Shown: positions 8,171-17,219, counted from the first letter of the stretch. The stretch: 64,000 nucleotides of DNA from Reyranella massiliensis 521 (GCA_945862125.1 CAMAYC010000008.1:1-64000); one strand, 5' to 3'. Made by a program: numbers and translations. The notes: generated from the letters alone by a model not told the origin.

Positions 8171-9463
8171 TTACTGTTCGTAGGTCGGGATATCGGCGTA
8201 CGGTTTGAGCTTGCACGTCGTGAGCGAGGCGGTATCGAATGCCACCTCGGGCGTCGTCCAGCTCAGGATCTCGAACAGGTCCGCCTTGTCCGCAGGCTTG
8301 GGGTTTCGCTTGGCCAGGTAGATCGTCTGCTGCACCTGGTGGGTGACCGGATCGATCCAGGCATCGTAGTTCTGCATGCGATCGACCGCGCTCATCTTGT
8401 GACCTTCCAGCGCCTTGATGATCGCGATGTTGTTCGTCGAGCCGGTCTGCTCGATGGCACGCAGCAGTTCGCGCGTCGCCATGTAGCCGTTGTAGGAGAC
8501 GTTGCCCGGCACCGGGATAGGCGACTGCGGGTAGGTCGTCTGCCAGCGCTTCACGAACTCTGCGACGCCGGGCAATTTCAGCATGTGATACCAGGTTGTA
8601 CCGAACACGCCGAACAGCGTCTCCGGCACGCCCCAGATGTCGGGCCAATCCTGCTGGTTGTTGATCCAGGCGGCCTTGTCCTCGAGCTTGAGTTCGGAGA
8701 TCTGCTGGCGCAGCGCCTTGATGTCGTCGCCGCCGATCGCCATGGCGATGACGTCGGGCTTAATCTGCTGGACCTTAAGCAGATAGGCGGTGAAGTCTCG
8801 GGTGTTCTGCGGCACCAGCAGATTGTCGATGATCTGGCCGCCCGCCTTCTCGACTTCCGCCTTGGTTGCGGCCGCCGTGGTGTGCCCCCAGACATAATCG
8901 TTGGTCAGCAGCAGCCACTTCTTGCCGATCTTCTGCACGGCGTTGGCGACCGCTGCCTTGGAGAAGTTGGTGCCGTTGCCGTCCCACACGAACTTGACGC
9001 GGCTGCAATTCTCGCCGGCCTCGCTGGGCGCCGAGGAGTTGGTGTTCATGTAGATGGTGCCGTACTTGTTGGCGACCTGGGTGATGGCGTTGGCCACGCC
9101 CGAATGAATTGCGCCGAGCAGGAAGCCGCACTGCTCCTGGGCGATGAAGCGCTCGGCGACACGCGTGCCGGTCGCCGGATTGGTCTCGGTATCCGCGGTG
9201 ATCCATTCGACCTTACGCCCGAGCACTCCGCCCTTGGCGTTGAATTCGTCGATGGCCAATCTCATGCCGCGCATGTCGTCCTGGCCGCTGTTACCGTACT
9301 GGCCACTGGCATCGCAGGTAAGGCCAAGCTTGATCGGCTTCTTGCCCTGTGCCCAGACCCGATTGTGTTTCCAGGGTCCGAAGAAACTCGCCGTGCCCGC
9401 GAGCGTGGCCGTCATCAAACTCGCCTTGAGCGCGCCGCGACGCGTGATGCGATGTCTCGTCAT
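8171..9463 (-). CDS. ABC transporter substrate-binding protein (Peripla_BP_6 type)
   Basis: A 430-residue periplasmic solute-binding protein of the branched-chain amino acid family. The N-terminus carries paired arginines (ITRRGALKAS) followed by a hydrophobic stretch and RVWAQ, which looks like a Tat signal. The mature part has GLTCDASGQYGNSGQD, FNAKGGVLGRKVEW and DTETNP, as in amide- and urea-type binding proteins. GGAGG precedes the ATG. It is the first gene of the ABC operon and is divergent from the RpiR regulator. The ligand is unknown. Confidence 0.88.
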   Translation of the reverse strand: MTRHRITRRGALKASLMTATLAGTASFFGPWKHNRVWAQGKKPIKLGLTCDASGQYGNSGQDDMRGMRLAIDEFNAKGGVLGRKVEWITADTETNPATGTRVAERFIAQEQCGFLLGAIHSGVANAITQVANKYGTIYMNTNSSAPSEAGENCSRVKFVWDGNGTNFSKAAVANAVQKIGKKWLLLTNDYVWGHTTAAATKAEVEKAGGQIIDNLLVPQNTRDFTAYLLKVQQIKPDVIAMAIGGDDIKALRQQISELKLEDKAAWINNQQDWPDIWGVPETLFGVFGTTWYHMLKLPGVAEFVKRWQTTYPQSPIPVPGNVSYNGYMATRELLRAIEQTGSTNNIAIIKALEGHKMSAVDRMQNYDAWIDPVTHQVQQTIYLAKRNPKPADKADLFEILSWTTPEVAFDTASLTTCKLKPYADIPTYEQ

Positions 9464-9513
9464 GGAATCTTCCTCCGGGTCTGTATGTCGACAATTTTCA
9501 TTGCTCTTGGTTC

Positions 9514-9531
9514 ATAGAATGGACATTCTAT
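9514..9531. promoter_or_regulatory. 18-bp palindrome, putative RpiR operator
   Basis: ATAGAATG-GA-CATTCTAT is a perfect inverted repeat with 8-bp arms in the 97 bp between the divergent ABC operon and the RpiR-family gene. A further half-site, TAGAATGGA, recurs at 9546-9554, 31 bp (about three helical turns) further on. The arrangement fits cooperative repression of the regulator and the transporter. Binding is inferred from position and symmetry. Confidence 0.65.
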
Positions 9532-9560
9532 TTTTGAATGTAAAGTAGAATGGATAAGTC

Positions 9561-10418
9561 ATGGCCAGGAGCACACCGCACAGCAAAGCCACCGGAAAAG
9601 GCGCGGAAGCTTACGAAAAGCTCCGAGCGGACATCGCCGCCCGCCATTCCACTCTGTCCGACCGGCTGCGGCACATCGCGGAATTCGCATTGGAAAATCC
9701 CACAGAAATGGCACTTGGAACCGTGGCCGAGGTTGCCAAGCGCGCCGCCGTGCAGCCTTCGGCTATCGTCCGCTTCGCCAGCGCGCTGGGTTACAGCGGC
9801 TTCACCGAGATGCAGCAGGTCTTCCGTCTGCGTTTAGTGGCGAGCCTGGCGCCGTCCTACAAGGACCGCATCGGGCGCCTCAAGCGTGACGGGCCTTGGC
9901 GTGGGAGCAACGAGCCGCAAGCGGTGCTGGGCCGCTTCGTGGCCGAAGGTATCGCTTCGCTTGAGACGCTGAACAGCGCCGCACGCGAGCAGGATCTGCG
10001 ACGCGCCATCGACCTGCTGGGCTCTGCCGAAACGATCTTCCTGCTCGGTCTGGGCGGCTCCTATCCAGTAGCCGCGCACCTTGCCTACGTTCTGCGCAAG
10101 CTGGGCCGGCGCACCGTGCTGCTCGATGCTCTGGGCGGCGGCCTGCGCGAGCAGGCCGTCGCCGCAACGCGTGCCGACGCGCTGCTGGCGATCAGCTTCA
10201 AGCAATACAATGCCGACACGGTGCGGCTTTTCGCCGAGCTCATCGCGCGCGGCGTACGCGCCGTGTCGATTACCGACAATCTGCTGAGCCCGATCGCGCG
10301 TGGAGCGGATGTCGTGTTCGAACTACACGACATGGCCGAGCCGGCGCTGCGCACACTTGTGGCACCCATGTCGCTGGCGCAGACCCTCGCGGTGGGCCTC
10401 GGCCTCGCCCAGGATTAA
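9561..10418 (+). CDS. RpiR/MurR-family transcriptional regulator with SIS domain
   Basis: A 285-residue protein with an N-terminal HTH_6 domain (about 20-95; VAEVAKRAAVQPSAIVRFASALGYSGF) and a C-terminal sugar-isomerase (SIS) domain (about 130-280; LLGLGGSYPVAAHLAYVL). RpiR regulators usually bind phosphosugars, but many alphaproteobacterial members sit beside branched-chain-type ABC transporters as here. It is divergent from that operon, with a clear palindrome in between. The ATG at 9561 is preferred over the ATG at 9550, which is in another frame. Confidence 0.9.
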   Translation: MARSTPHSKATGKGAEAYEKLRADIAARHSTLSDRLRHIAEFALENPTEMALGTVAEVAKRAAVQPSAIVRFASALGYSGFTEMQQVFRLRLVASLAPSYKDRIGRLKRDGPWRGSNEPQAVLGRFVAEGIASLETLNSAAREQDLRRAIDLLGSAETIFLLGLGGSYPVAAHLAYVLRKLGRRTVLLDALGGGLREQAVAATRADALLAISFKQYNADTVRLFAELIARGVRAVSITDNLLSPIARGADVVFELHDMAEPALRTLVAPMSLAQTLAVGLGLAQD

Positions 10419-10421
10419 CGC

Positions 10422-12056
10422 CTAGTTCCGGCCCTCGAGCAGCCCGCGACAGACGACCTGTGCCTGGATCTCGGCCGCGCCCTCGAAGATGTTGAGGATG
10501 CGTGCGTCGCAGAGCACGCGGCTGATGGGATATTCCATCGCATAGCCGTTGCCGCCGTGGATCTGCAGCGCGTTGTCGGCGTTGCTCCAGGCCACGCGCG
10601 CGGCCAGCAGCTTGGCCATGCCGGCCTCGATATCGCAGCGCCGATCCTGGTCCTTTTCGCGCGCGGCGAAGTAAGTCAGCTGGCGCGCGATCATGGTCTC
10701 GACCGCCATCCAGGCGATCTTGCCGGCGACGCGCGGGAAGGCATAGAGCGACTTGGCGAACTGGATGCGGTCCCTGGCATAGCGCAGGCCGAGTTCCAGG
10801 GCGTTCTGCGCCACGCCGACGGCGCGCGCCGCGGTCTGGATGCGGGCGCTCTCGAAGGTCGCCATGAGCTGCTTGAAGCCCTGGCCTTCCTTGCCGCCGA
10901 GAAGGTTCTCGGCTGGCACTTCGAAGCCGTCGAAACCGATCTCGTATTCCTTCATGCCGCGATAGCCCAGCACGCGGATCTCACCGCCGCTCATGCCTTT
11001 GACCGGGAACGGATTGCTCTCGTCGCCCCGGGGCTTCTCGGCCAGGAACATCGACAGGCCCTGGTAGCCGGGCTTCGACGCGTCGCTGCGCGCGAGAAGC
11101 GTCATGATGTCGGCGCGGGCGGCGTGGGTGATCCAGGTCTTGTTGCCGTTGATCTTGTAGGTGTCGCCGTCAAGGACCGCGCGGGTGCGCAGGCTCGCGA
11201 GGTCGGAGCCGGTGTTGGGCTCGGTGAACACCGCCGTCGGCAGCAACTCGCCCGAGGCAATGCGCGAGAGGTAGCGCTTCTTCTGGTCCTCGGTGCCGCC
11301 GGCGCGGATCAGCTCGGCCGCGATCTCAGAGCGCGTGCCGAGCGAGCCCACGCCAATGTAGCCGCGAGAAAGTTCCTCGGTGACGACGCACATGGCGAGC
11401 TTGCCCATGCCGAGCCCGCCCCATTCCTCGGGCACGGTGAGGCCGAAGACGCCGAGGTCGGCCATCTGCTGGACGACCGGCAGCGGGATCAGCTCGTCGC
11501 GCAGATGCCAGCCGTGGGCGTGCGGGCCCACTTCGGTATCGACGAAGCGGCGGAACTGGCGGCGGACCTCTTCCATCGCCTCGTCGCCCAGGCCCAGCGC
11601 GCCGAAGTCGCCGGTATCGAGTCCGTCGGCGATCAACTCGGCGATGCGCAGACGCGCGGCTGAGGTGTTGGCAGCGATGAGCTTGCCGACCGCAGGCGCG
11701 TCGAGCGCCGCGGGATCGGCGCCGAGATCGGCCGGCCGCACGATCTCGACCTGACTGATGGCGATGCCGCCCTTCAGTTGCGCGAGGTACTCGCCGAGCG
11801 CCACCTGAAGAATGAGCTGCTCGAGCTCGCCGCCGGCATTCGCCTCGGCCCAGCGCCGCATCTGGCGGATTGCCGCCACATAGGTCGCGATCCAGGCGAA
11901 GCCGTGGGCGGCGAACTGCTCGCGCTCCAGCAGCTTCGCATCGACCTTGCCCTGGGGCGCGATCAGCTTGCGCACGGCTTCGCGTGCGACAGTCTCGTAG
12001 CGATCGGCCGCGCTCTCGGCCTCGGCGCCGAGGCCGAGCAGATTGTCGAGGACCAT
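10422..12056 (-). CDS. mcd: (2S)-methylsuccinyl-CoA dehydrogenase
   Basis: A 544-residue acyl-CoA dehydrogenase-family flavoprotein with an N-terminal extension of roughly 140 residues, which distinguishes methylsuccinyl-CoA dehydrogenase from ordinary ~390-residue acyl-CoA dehydrogenases. Family motifs include FTEPNTGSDLASLRTRA, GNKTWITHAARAD and LQIHGGNGYAMEYP. It oxidises (2S)-methylsuccinyl-CoA to mesaconyl-CoA in the ethylmalonyl-CoA pathway. It lies 13 bp behind ccr, the pathway's defining enzyme, which strongly supports the call. The ATG at 12056 or the TTG immediately before it could be the start. Confidence 0.92.
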   Translation of the reverse strand: MVLDNLLGLGAEAESAADRYETVAREAVRKLIAPQGKVDAKLLEREQFAAHGFAWIATYVAAIRQMRRWAEANAGGELEQLILQVALGEYLAQLKGGIAISQVEIVRPADLGADPAALDAPAVGKLIAANTSAARLRIAELIADGLDTGDFGALGLGDEAMEEVRRQFRRFVDTEVGPHAHGWHLRDELIPLPVVQQMADLGVFGLTVPEEWGGLGMGKLAMCVVTEELSRGYIGVGSLGTRSEIAAELIRAGGTEDQKKRYLSRIASGELLPTAVFTEPNTGSDLASLRTRAVLDGDTYKINGNKTWITHAARADIMTLLARSDASKPGYQGLSMFLAEKPRGDESNPFPVKGMSGGEIRVLGYRGMKEYEIGFDGFEVPAENLLGGKEGQGFKQLMATFESARIQTAARAVGVAQNALELGLRYARDRIQFAKSLYAFPRVAGKIAWMAVETMIARQLTYFAAREKDQDRRCDIEAGMAKLLAARVAWSNADNALQIHGGNGYAMEYPISRVLCDARILNIFEGAAEIQAQVVCRGLLEGRN

Positions 12057-12069
12057 CAACCTTCAGCCA

Positions 12070-13359
12070 TCAATCTTCGAGAGCATCTTCGAGCGTACGC
12101 AGGCCGGGACGCTTGGCGGAGACAAGCACCGCCATGTTCCCGGGCTTGTGCTGGTTCTTCCACATCTTGGTGTGGGCCTTGGGAATGTCGGCCCAGTCGA
12201 AGACCTCGCTCATGCAGGGATCGATGCGGCGTTCGACCACCAGCTGGTTGGCCTGGCTGGCCTGCAGCAGATTGGCGAAGTGGCTGCCCTGGATGCGCTT
12301 CTGGCGCATCCACACGAAGCGCGCGTCCATGGTGAGGTTGAAGCCGGTGGTGCCGGCGCAGAAGACCACCATGCCGCCGCGCTTCACGATGTTGCACGAC
12401 ACCGGGAAGGTCTGCTCGCCGGGATGCTCGAAGACGAAGTCGACGTCGTTGCCCTTGCCGGTGATCTCCCAGATGGCGGCGCCGAACTTGCGCACCTTCT
12501 TCATGTACTCGGCATAGCCCTTCTGGTCGTCGACGTCGGGGAGCTGGCCCCAGCACTCGAAGTCGTTGCGGTTGATGACGCCCTTGGCACCGAGCGACAT
12601 CACGAACTCGGCCTTCGACGGATCGGAGATGACGCCGATGGCGTTGGCGCCGGCGGCGGCGATGAGCTGCACCGCCATCGAGCCGATGCCGCCGGCCGCC
12701 CCCCACACCAGCACGTTGTGGCCGGGCCGCAGGATGTGCGGGCGGTGGCCGAACAGCATTCGGTAGGCAGTGGCGAGCGTCAGCGTGTAGGAGGCGCTCT
12801 CCTCCCAGGTGAGATGCGGCGGCCGCTTCATGAGCTGGCGCGCCTGCACCTTGCAGAACTGCGCGAAGGAGCCGTCCGGCGTTTCGTAGCCCCAGATGCG
12901 CTGGCTGGTGGAGAACATCGGATCGCCGCCGTTGCACTCCTCGTCGTCGCCGTCGTCCTGGTTGCAATGGATCACGACCTCGTCGCCGACCTTCCAGCGC
13001 TTCACCTTGGCGCCGACCGCCCAGACGATGCCGGAGGCATCGGAGCCCGCGATGTGGAACGGCTGCTTGTGGACGTCGAACGGCGAGATTGGCAGGCCAA
13101 GTCCCGCCCAGACGCCGTTGTAGTTGACGCCGGCGGCCATCACGAGAACCAGCACCTCGTCCTCGCCGATCTGGTGCGTCGGCACGACCTCAAGCTGCAT
13201 CGACTGCTCGGGCGGACCGTGACGCTCGCGCCGGATGACCCAGGCGTACATGTTCTTCGGCACGTGACCGAGCGGCGGAATTTCGCCGACCTCGTAGAGA
13301 TCCTTCTGCGGCTGGTTGGCCGTCGGATGCGGGCGGGCCGCGAAAGCGACAACGGACAT
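12070..13359 (-). CDS. ccr: Crotonyl-CoA carboxylase/reductase
   Basis: A 429-residue zinc-less medium-chain reductase. It matches Ccr along its whole length: the N-terminal LYEVGEIPPLGHVPKNMYAW, VMAAGVNYNGVWAGLG, IHCNQDDGDDEECNGGDPM, the nucleotide-binding VWGAAGGIGSMAVQL, and FVFEHPGEQTF. It carboxylates and reduces crotonyl-CoA to ethylmalonyl-CoA with NADPH, the key step in acetyl-CoA assimilation without isocitrate lyase. GGAGG precedes the ATG at 13359. It is followed directly by mcd and is divergent from a luciferase-like monooxygenase. Confidence 0.95.
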   Translation of the reverse strand: MSVVAFAARPHPTANQPQKDLYEVGEIPPLGHVPKNMYAWVIRRERHGPPEQSMQLEVVPTHQIGEDEVLVLVMAAGVNYNGVWAGLGLPISPFDVHKQPFHIAGSDASGIVWAVGAKVKRWKVGDEVVIHCNQDDGDDEECNGGDPMFSTSQRIWGYETPDGSFAQFCKVQARQLMKRPPHLTWEESASYTLTLATAYRMLFGHRPHILRPGHNVLVWGAAGGIGSMAVQLIAAAGANAIGVISDPSKAEFVMSLGAKGVINRNDFECWGQLPDVDDQKGYAEYMKKVRKFGAAIWEITGKGNDVDFVFEHPGEQTFPVSCNIVKRGGMVVFCAGTTGFNLTMDARFVWMRQKRIQGSHFANLLQASQANQLVVERRIDPCMSEVFDWADIPKAHTKMWKNQHKPGNMAVLVSAKRPGLRTLEDALED

Positions 13360-13524
13360 GGCTAAGCCTCCTGCGTTGCAGCGAAACTATTGCTGCGCTC
13401 GCGAGAGTGCAATGCACAAAATTCGAATCGGAACGAATGACGCAGGGGAAAAACAATAATATTACCCGCGCCCCGCGGATATCCCCCATTGCATGGGCTT
13501 TTGACTCGGAGCAGGCTTGGCTAG

Positions 13525-13540
13525 GTAAACGCTCGTTTAC
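13525..13540. promoter_or_regulatory. TetR-type palindrome in the ccr divergent promoter region
   Basis: GTAAACG-CT-CGTTTAC is a perfect inverted repeat (7-bp arms, 2-bp centre), 45 bp before the monooxygenase ATG and about 165 bp upstream of ccr. Its shape is typical of TetR-family operators. A TetR-family activator of ccr, CcrR, is known from Methylobacterium extorquens; no TetR gene is in this window, so the binding protein would be encoded elsewhere. Confidence 0.5.
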
Positions 13541-13584
13541 TCAAAAAGGCCAAAGTTCGGGCTCGAGTTTAGGGAGAAGGCACC

Positions 13585-14859
13585 ATGAAGCTCATGTGGT
13601 TCCACTTGATGCCGTACACGGAGCTGCCGGCGGATTTCAACCAGAAGCATCCCAGCGTCTGGGTCGACATCCACTCCTCGCTGTTCGACCCCAAGCGCGC
13701 CCACCACATGTACAACGACTTCATGGACGAGCTCGAGTATGCGGCCGAGCTCGGCTACGACGCGATCTGCGTCAACGAACATCATTCCAACGGCTACGGG
13801 CTGATGCCCTCGCCCAACCTGATCGCGAGCTCGCTGGCACGCCGCACCACCGACACTGCGCTCTGCGTCATGGGCAACTCGCTGGCGCTCTACAATCCGC
13901 CGACGCGCGTCGCCGAAGAGTTCGCGATGATCGACTGCATCTCGGGTGGCCGCCTGATCGCGGGTTTCCCGGTCGGCTCGCCGATGGACACCTGCTACGC
14001 CTACGGCCAGAACCCCAGCCTGCTGCGCGAGCGCTATCTCGAGGCGCATGATCTCGTGAAGAAGGCATGGACCGAGAAGGACACCTTCGCCTTCAACGGC
14101 CGCTACAACCAGCAGCGCTACGTCAACATCTGGCCGCGACCGATCCAGGACGATCCACATCCGCCGATCTGGATTCCGGGCGGCGGCTCGGTCGAGACGT
14201 GGCGGTGGTGCGCGGAGATGGACTACGTCTACTGCTACCTCTCCTACTACGGCTACAAGGCCGGGCTCACGACCATGCAGGGCTTCTGGAACGAGATGGA
14301 GAAGCTCGGCAAGGACCGCAATCCGTACCGCGCCGGCTTCCTGCAGTTCGTCGGCGTCGCTGAAACCCGCCAGCAGGCGCTCGATCTCTATACCGAGCCG
14401 GCCGAATACTTTTATGGCCGGTGCCTGCATGTCGATGCGCGCTTCGCCACGCCGCCCGGCTACGTGACCGAGGCGACGCAGCGCTCCGGCATCCAGGGCA
14501 TGATGCAGAAGGCGGCCAATGTCGCCAGTCCCGCGACCAAGGCCGCGCTGAAAGCCACCAATATGAAGGACATCGTCGACGGCGGTTATGTCCTCATCGG
14601 CTCGCCCGACGAGGTGGTGGAACAGATCCGCCACGTCGCGACCAGCCTGAACGTCGGCCATCTCATGCTGCTGCTGCAGTACGGCAACATGAGCAAGGAC
14701 ACGACCAAGTACAACACGCGGCTGTTCGCCGAGAAGGTGATGCCGAAGGTGAAGGACCTGTTCGGCGACTGGGAGGACAAGTGGTGGCCCAAGCCGATGG
14801 CCAAGGGCCAGCGCGCGGCCGTGCCCGCTTTCCGTCCGCAGACCGTCGCCGCGGAGTAG
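13585..14859 (+). CDS. Luciferase-like flavin-dependent monooxygenase
   Basis: A 424-residue protein of the bacterial luciferase-like (LLM) flavin oxidoreductase superfamily, cytoplasmic and without a signal peptide. It shows NEHHSNGYGLMPSPN near the N-terminus, CISGGRLIAGFPVGSP, and IWIPGGGSVET, all typical of the TIM-barrel fold that uses reduced FMN or F420. AGGGAGAAGG precedes the ATG. A hydrolase gene follows after 4 bp. The substrate is unknown; such pairs often act in ring cleavage or ester turnover. Confidence 0.85.
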   Translation: MKLMWFHLMPYTELPADFNQKHPSVWVDIHSSLFDPKRAHHMYNDFMDELEYAAELGYDAICVNEHHSNGYGLMPSPNLIASSLARRTTDTALCVMGNSLALYNPPTRVAEEFAMIDCISGGRLIAGFPVGSPMDTCYAYGQNPSLLRERYLEAHDLVKKAWTEKDTFAFNGRYNQQRYVNIWPRPIQDDPHPPIWIPGGGSVETWRWCAEMDYVYCYLSYYGYKAGLTTMQGFWNEMEKLGKDRNPYRAGFLQFVGVAETRQQALDLYTEPAEYFYGRCLHVDARFATPPGYVTEATQRSGIQGMMQKAANVASPATKAALKATNMKDIVDGGYVLIGSPDEVVEQIRHVATSLNVGHLMLLLQYGNMSKDTTKYNTRLFAEKVMPKVKDLFGDWEDKWWPKPMAKGQRAAVPAFRPQTVAAE

Positions 14860-14863
14860 GCCT

Positions 14864-15643
14864 GTGTCCGAACTGAAGACGACGACCGTCGATGTGAACG
14901 GCTTTCCCTGCCGCGTATGGACCAAGGGCCAGGGACCCAAGCTCGGCTTCCTCGCCGGGCTGGGCGGGTTGCCGCGCTGGCTGCCCTTTCTCGACAGGCT
15001 GGCCGAGACGCGCCAGGTGATCGTGCCGTCGCTGCCGGGCTATCCCGGGGCGACCGGCCACACCGAACTCGACACGCATCTCGACTGGGTGCTGGCCGTG
15101 CGCCAGCTCATCGACAAGTCCGGCCTCGCCGGCGCCGATCTGGTGGGTGCCTCGGTGGGCGGCGCGTTTGCCGCCGAAATGGCCGCGGTCTTTCCCGGAC
15201 ATGTTCGCCGGCTGGCCCTGATCGGTCCGTTCGGCCTGTTCGACGGCGCCGATCCGGCCGCCGACCCCTGGGCCCAGCGCAAGGATGCCGTGCCTGGGCT
15301 GATGTGCGCGGACGGTGAAAAATGGAACGAGCTGATGGCGCCGCCCGAGGGCGCCAATTCGCTCGAATGGCCGATCGAGATGACCCGCGCCGCCGAGGCC
15401 GCGGCCCGCGCCTTCTGGCCGCTCGGCAACACCGGCCTTGAAAAGCGGCTCGGGCTGATTGCCGCCCCGACCCTGATCCTGTGGGGCGAACGGGACGCCG
15501 TCCTGCCCCCCAGCTATGCGCGCAAGTTCGCAGCTGGGATCAACGGCAAATCGAGGGTGGAAATCGTGTCCGGCGCCGGCCATCTGGCCTATCTCGACCG
15601 GCCCGATGCCGTCGCGGGCGCCGTCCTCGGTCATTTCGGCTGA
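14864..15643 (+). CDS. Alpha/beta hydrolase
   Basis: A 259-residue alpha/beta-hydrolase-fold protein. The nucleophile elbow is GASVGG, the acid sits in WGERDAV, and the histidine in GAGHLAYLD, giving a complete Ser-Asp-His triad. It starts with GTG 4 bp after the stop of the luciferase-like monooxygenase and is probably co-transcribed with it. It could hydrolyse an ester or a ring-opened product of the monooxygenase; no specific substrate can be read. Confidence 0.85.
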   Translation: MSELKTTTVDVNGFPCRVWTKGQGPKLGFLAGLGGLPRWLPFLDRLAETRQVIVPSLPGYPGATGHTELDTHLDWVLAVRQLIDKSGLAGADLVGASVGGAFAAEMAAVFPGHVRRLALIGPFGLFDGADPAADPWAQRKDAVPGLMCADGEKWNELMAPPEGANSLEWPIEMTRAAEAAARAFWPLGNTGLEKRLGLIAAPTLILWGERDAVLPPSYARKFAAGINGKSRVEIVSGAGHLAYLDRPDAVAGAVLGHFG

Positions 15644-15749
15644 AACCGGCGCCGCTTCGCGCTATGGCTTCCCCTGCGGCTTCCTAGTTGCGCGCCCGTT
15701 TCGGATCGCTATTGTCCGGCGCGTTAAGGGTTTTGAGAGGTACACGCCG

Positions 15750-16340
15750 ATGATTATCCGTTCGATCAATTGGGCTGCGGGTTTGTCCACGTTTGCCGCG
15801 GTGCTGGCCGTCGGGATCGGCCTGCCCATGCAAGCGTCGGCCCAGGTCCAGGCCGTGCCGCGCGAGGGCGTCTCCTTCAACGACACCGTGACGGCGCGCG
15901 TGACGGTCGAGACGGTCGACGAAGATAGCCGTACCGTCGCCATCACCCTGCCGTCCGGCCGGACAGTGGTCATGCCGGTCGCGGCCGGGGTGACCAACCT
16001 CTCCAAGATCGATGACGGCTCGCTCGCGACCGTGACCTATACGGAAGTGGTGACCATGCTGAACCTGCGCCAGAAGGGTCCGGGCTCGCAGGAAGCGCGC
16101 CGCGACCAGATGAGCGCGAAGCCCGATCCCCTGGACGTGGCGACCGGGCGTTTCACGCTCACTGTCGTCGGCGTCGACCTCGCCAGGAACACCGTCTCGG
16201 TGATCAGCGGCGTCGGCGGTGCGGTCCGCACCTACGCGGCGACCTCCGTCGCCAAGCAGGACATGCTGAAGAAGATCAAGGTTGGTGACGTGGTGATCGG
16301 CATGACGACGCCGCTCACGATCACGTCGATCACGAAGTAA
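15750..16340 (+). CDS. Secreted protein of unknown function
   Basis: A 196-residue protein with a clear signal peptide ending ASAQ (cleavage near residue 32). The mature part is beta-rich and holds two similar halves, each with a strand pattern around short Gly-Asp turns (for example VDEDSRTVAITLPSG and VDLARNTVSVISGVGG). I do not recognise a named family. It resembles the Tat-exported protein encoded at 51182-51820 in layout and several short motifs, so the two may be paralogues. It is followed by a strong 13-bp-stem hairpin. Confidence 0.7.
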   Translation: MIIRSINWAAGLSTFAAVLAVGIGLPMQASAQVQAVPREGVSFNDTVTARVTVETVDEDSRTVAITLPSGRTVVMPVAAGVTNLSKIDDGSLATVTYTEVVTMLNLRQKGPGSQEARRDQMSAKPDPLDVATGRFTLTVVGVDLARNTVSVISGVGGAVRTYAATSVAKQDMLKKIKVGDVVIGMTTPLTITSITK

Positions 16341-16373
16341 GCCGGGATCACCAAGTAGACCGAATTCAGTTTC

Positions 16374-16405
16374 TGAGGGCGCGCCATTCCGGTGGCGCGC
16401 CCTCA
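16374..16405. terminator. Strong hairpin between convergent genes
   Basis: A perfect 13-bp stem (16374-16386 with 16393-16405; arms begin TGAGGGCGCG) with a 6-base loop lies between the convergent stops of the secreted-protein gene and the DUF427 gene. Flanking T-runs are short on both strands. It probably terminates or protects both transcripts. Confidence 0.6.
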
Positions 16406-16406
16406 A

Positions 16407-16688
16407 CTATTTGATCTCGACGTCTTCCCAGAAGCCCATCCAGTGATCGACGGGCTTCATCTTCGGCTGCGGCGCCTCGTACGACCAGGCCGCCCGCGCG
16501 CTGCGCCTGTCGCCTTCGACGACATCGTAGAACTGTACGCCGTGCGGACATTCGAGATCGCGGGCCGTCTTGGGTGCGGCCTCGAGCAGGTCCATGCGCA
16601 CCGTCTCGCGCGGAAAATAGCGATAGCCGCCGACGTCGAGCGTGGCATCGCTTTCCGCGAGGATCGTGCCGTGCCAGAGCGCCTTCAT
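16407..16688 (-). CDS. DUF427-family protein
   Basis: A 93-residue protein matching the DUF427 family: it begins MKALWHGTILAES, continues GGYRYFPRETV, and has the conserved YDVV and aromatic-rich tail (WSYEAPQP, VDHWMGFWEDVE). The ATG at 16688 overlaps the upstream SRPBCC stop by 4 bp. DUF427 has no established enzymatic role. It is the last gene of the ArsR-led operon. Confidence 0.8.
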   Translation of the reverse strand: MKALWHGTILAESDATLDVGGYRYFPRETVRMDLLEAAPKTARDLECPHGVQFYDVVEGDRRSARAAWSYEAPQPKMKPVDHWMGFWEDVEIK

Positions 16689-17170
16689 GCCAAGCCTCCT
16701 TCGATTGCCAGCATTGCCTCGAGCTTGTCGAACGAACCCGTCCAACCACGGTTGTGATTGTCGACACCGGTGCGGTCGCGGAACGCGCCGTGGGTCAGGG
16801 TCATTTCCGTGCGGTCGCCGACCGACTTGAAGATCAGGGTCAGCACCGTCTCGTGCTCGCGCGGGGCTGCGAAGTCGCCGCTCTCGTGCCAGGCCCAGGT
16901 GAAGGCCAGCCGCTCAGGCGGCGTCACTTCGAGATACTTTCCCGACACGGCCTGCAGGGGCTGGCCCTGCCTGCCGCCGGAAAGGCGCCAGGCTCCGCCG
17001 ACCCGCACGTCAAGCTCGCAGGACGTGACCGAAACATCCGGCGGCCCGAACCAGGCGGCCATCTGCCGGGAGTCCGTCCAGGCCGCGAACAGCCGCTCGC
17101 GCGGCGCCTTGAAGAGCCGGACGATGCGCAGCGTCGTGATGCGGTCGTCGGCGGGATAAGGAGCAATCAT
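16685..17170 (-). CDS. SRPBCC (AHSA1-like) domain protein
   Basis: A 161-residue protein of the START/Bet v 1-like SRPBCC fold, AHSA1 subgroup. It has VRLFKAPRERLFAAWTD, the WFGPP motif, DVRVGGAWR, and NHNRGWTGSFDKLEAML at the C-terminus. Such proteins bind hydrophobic ligands and commonly travel with ArsR regulators. It resembles the other SRPBCC protein of this operon (17912-18373) through its whole length, so the pair likely arose by duplication. Confidence 0.85.
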   Translation of the reverse strand: MIAPYPADDRITTLRIVRLFKAPRERLFAAWTDSRQMAAWFGPPDVSVTSCELDVRVGGAWRLSGGRQGQPLQAVSGKYLEVTPPERLAFTWAWHESGDFAAPREHETVLTLIFKSVGDRTEMTLTHGAFRDRTGVDNHNRGWTGSFDKLEAMLAIEGGLA

Positions 17171-17219
17171 CGCCCAACGATGTGGTGCCGAGCGGGGCCG
17201 GGTCAAGTCATCGGGCAAG

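Noticed and set aside
7451-9517. 688-codon plus-strand open frame
   Set aside because: Antisense to LivH and the ABC binding protein; no protein features.
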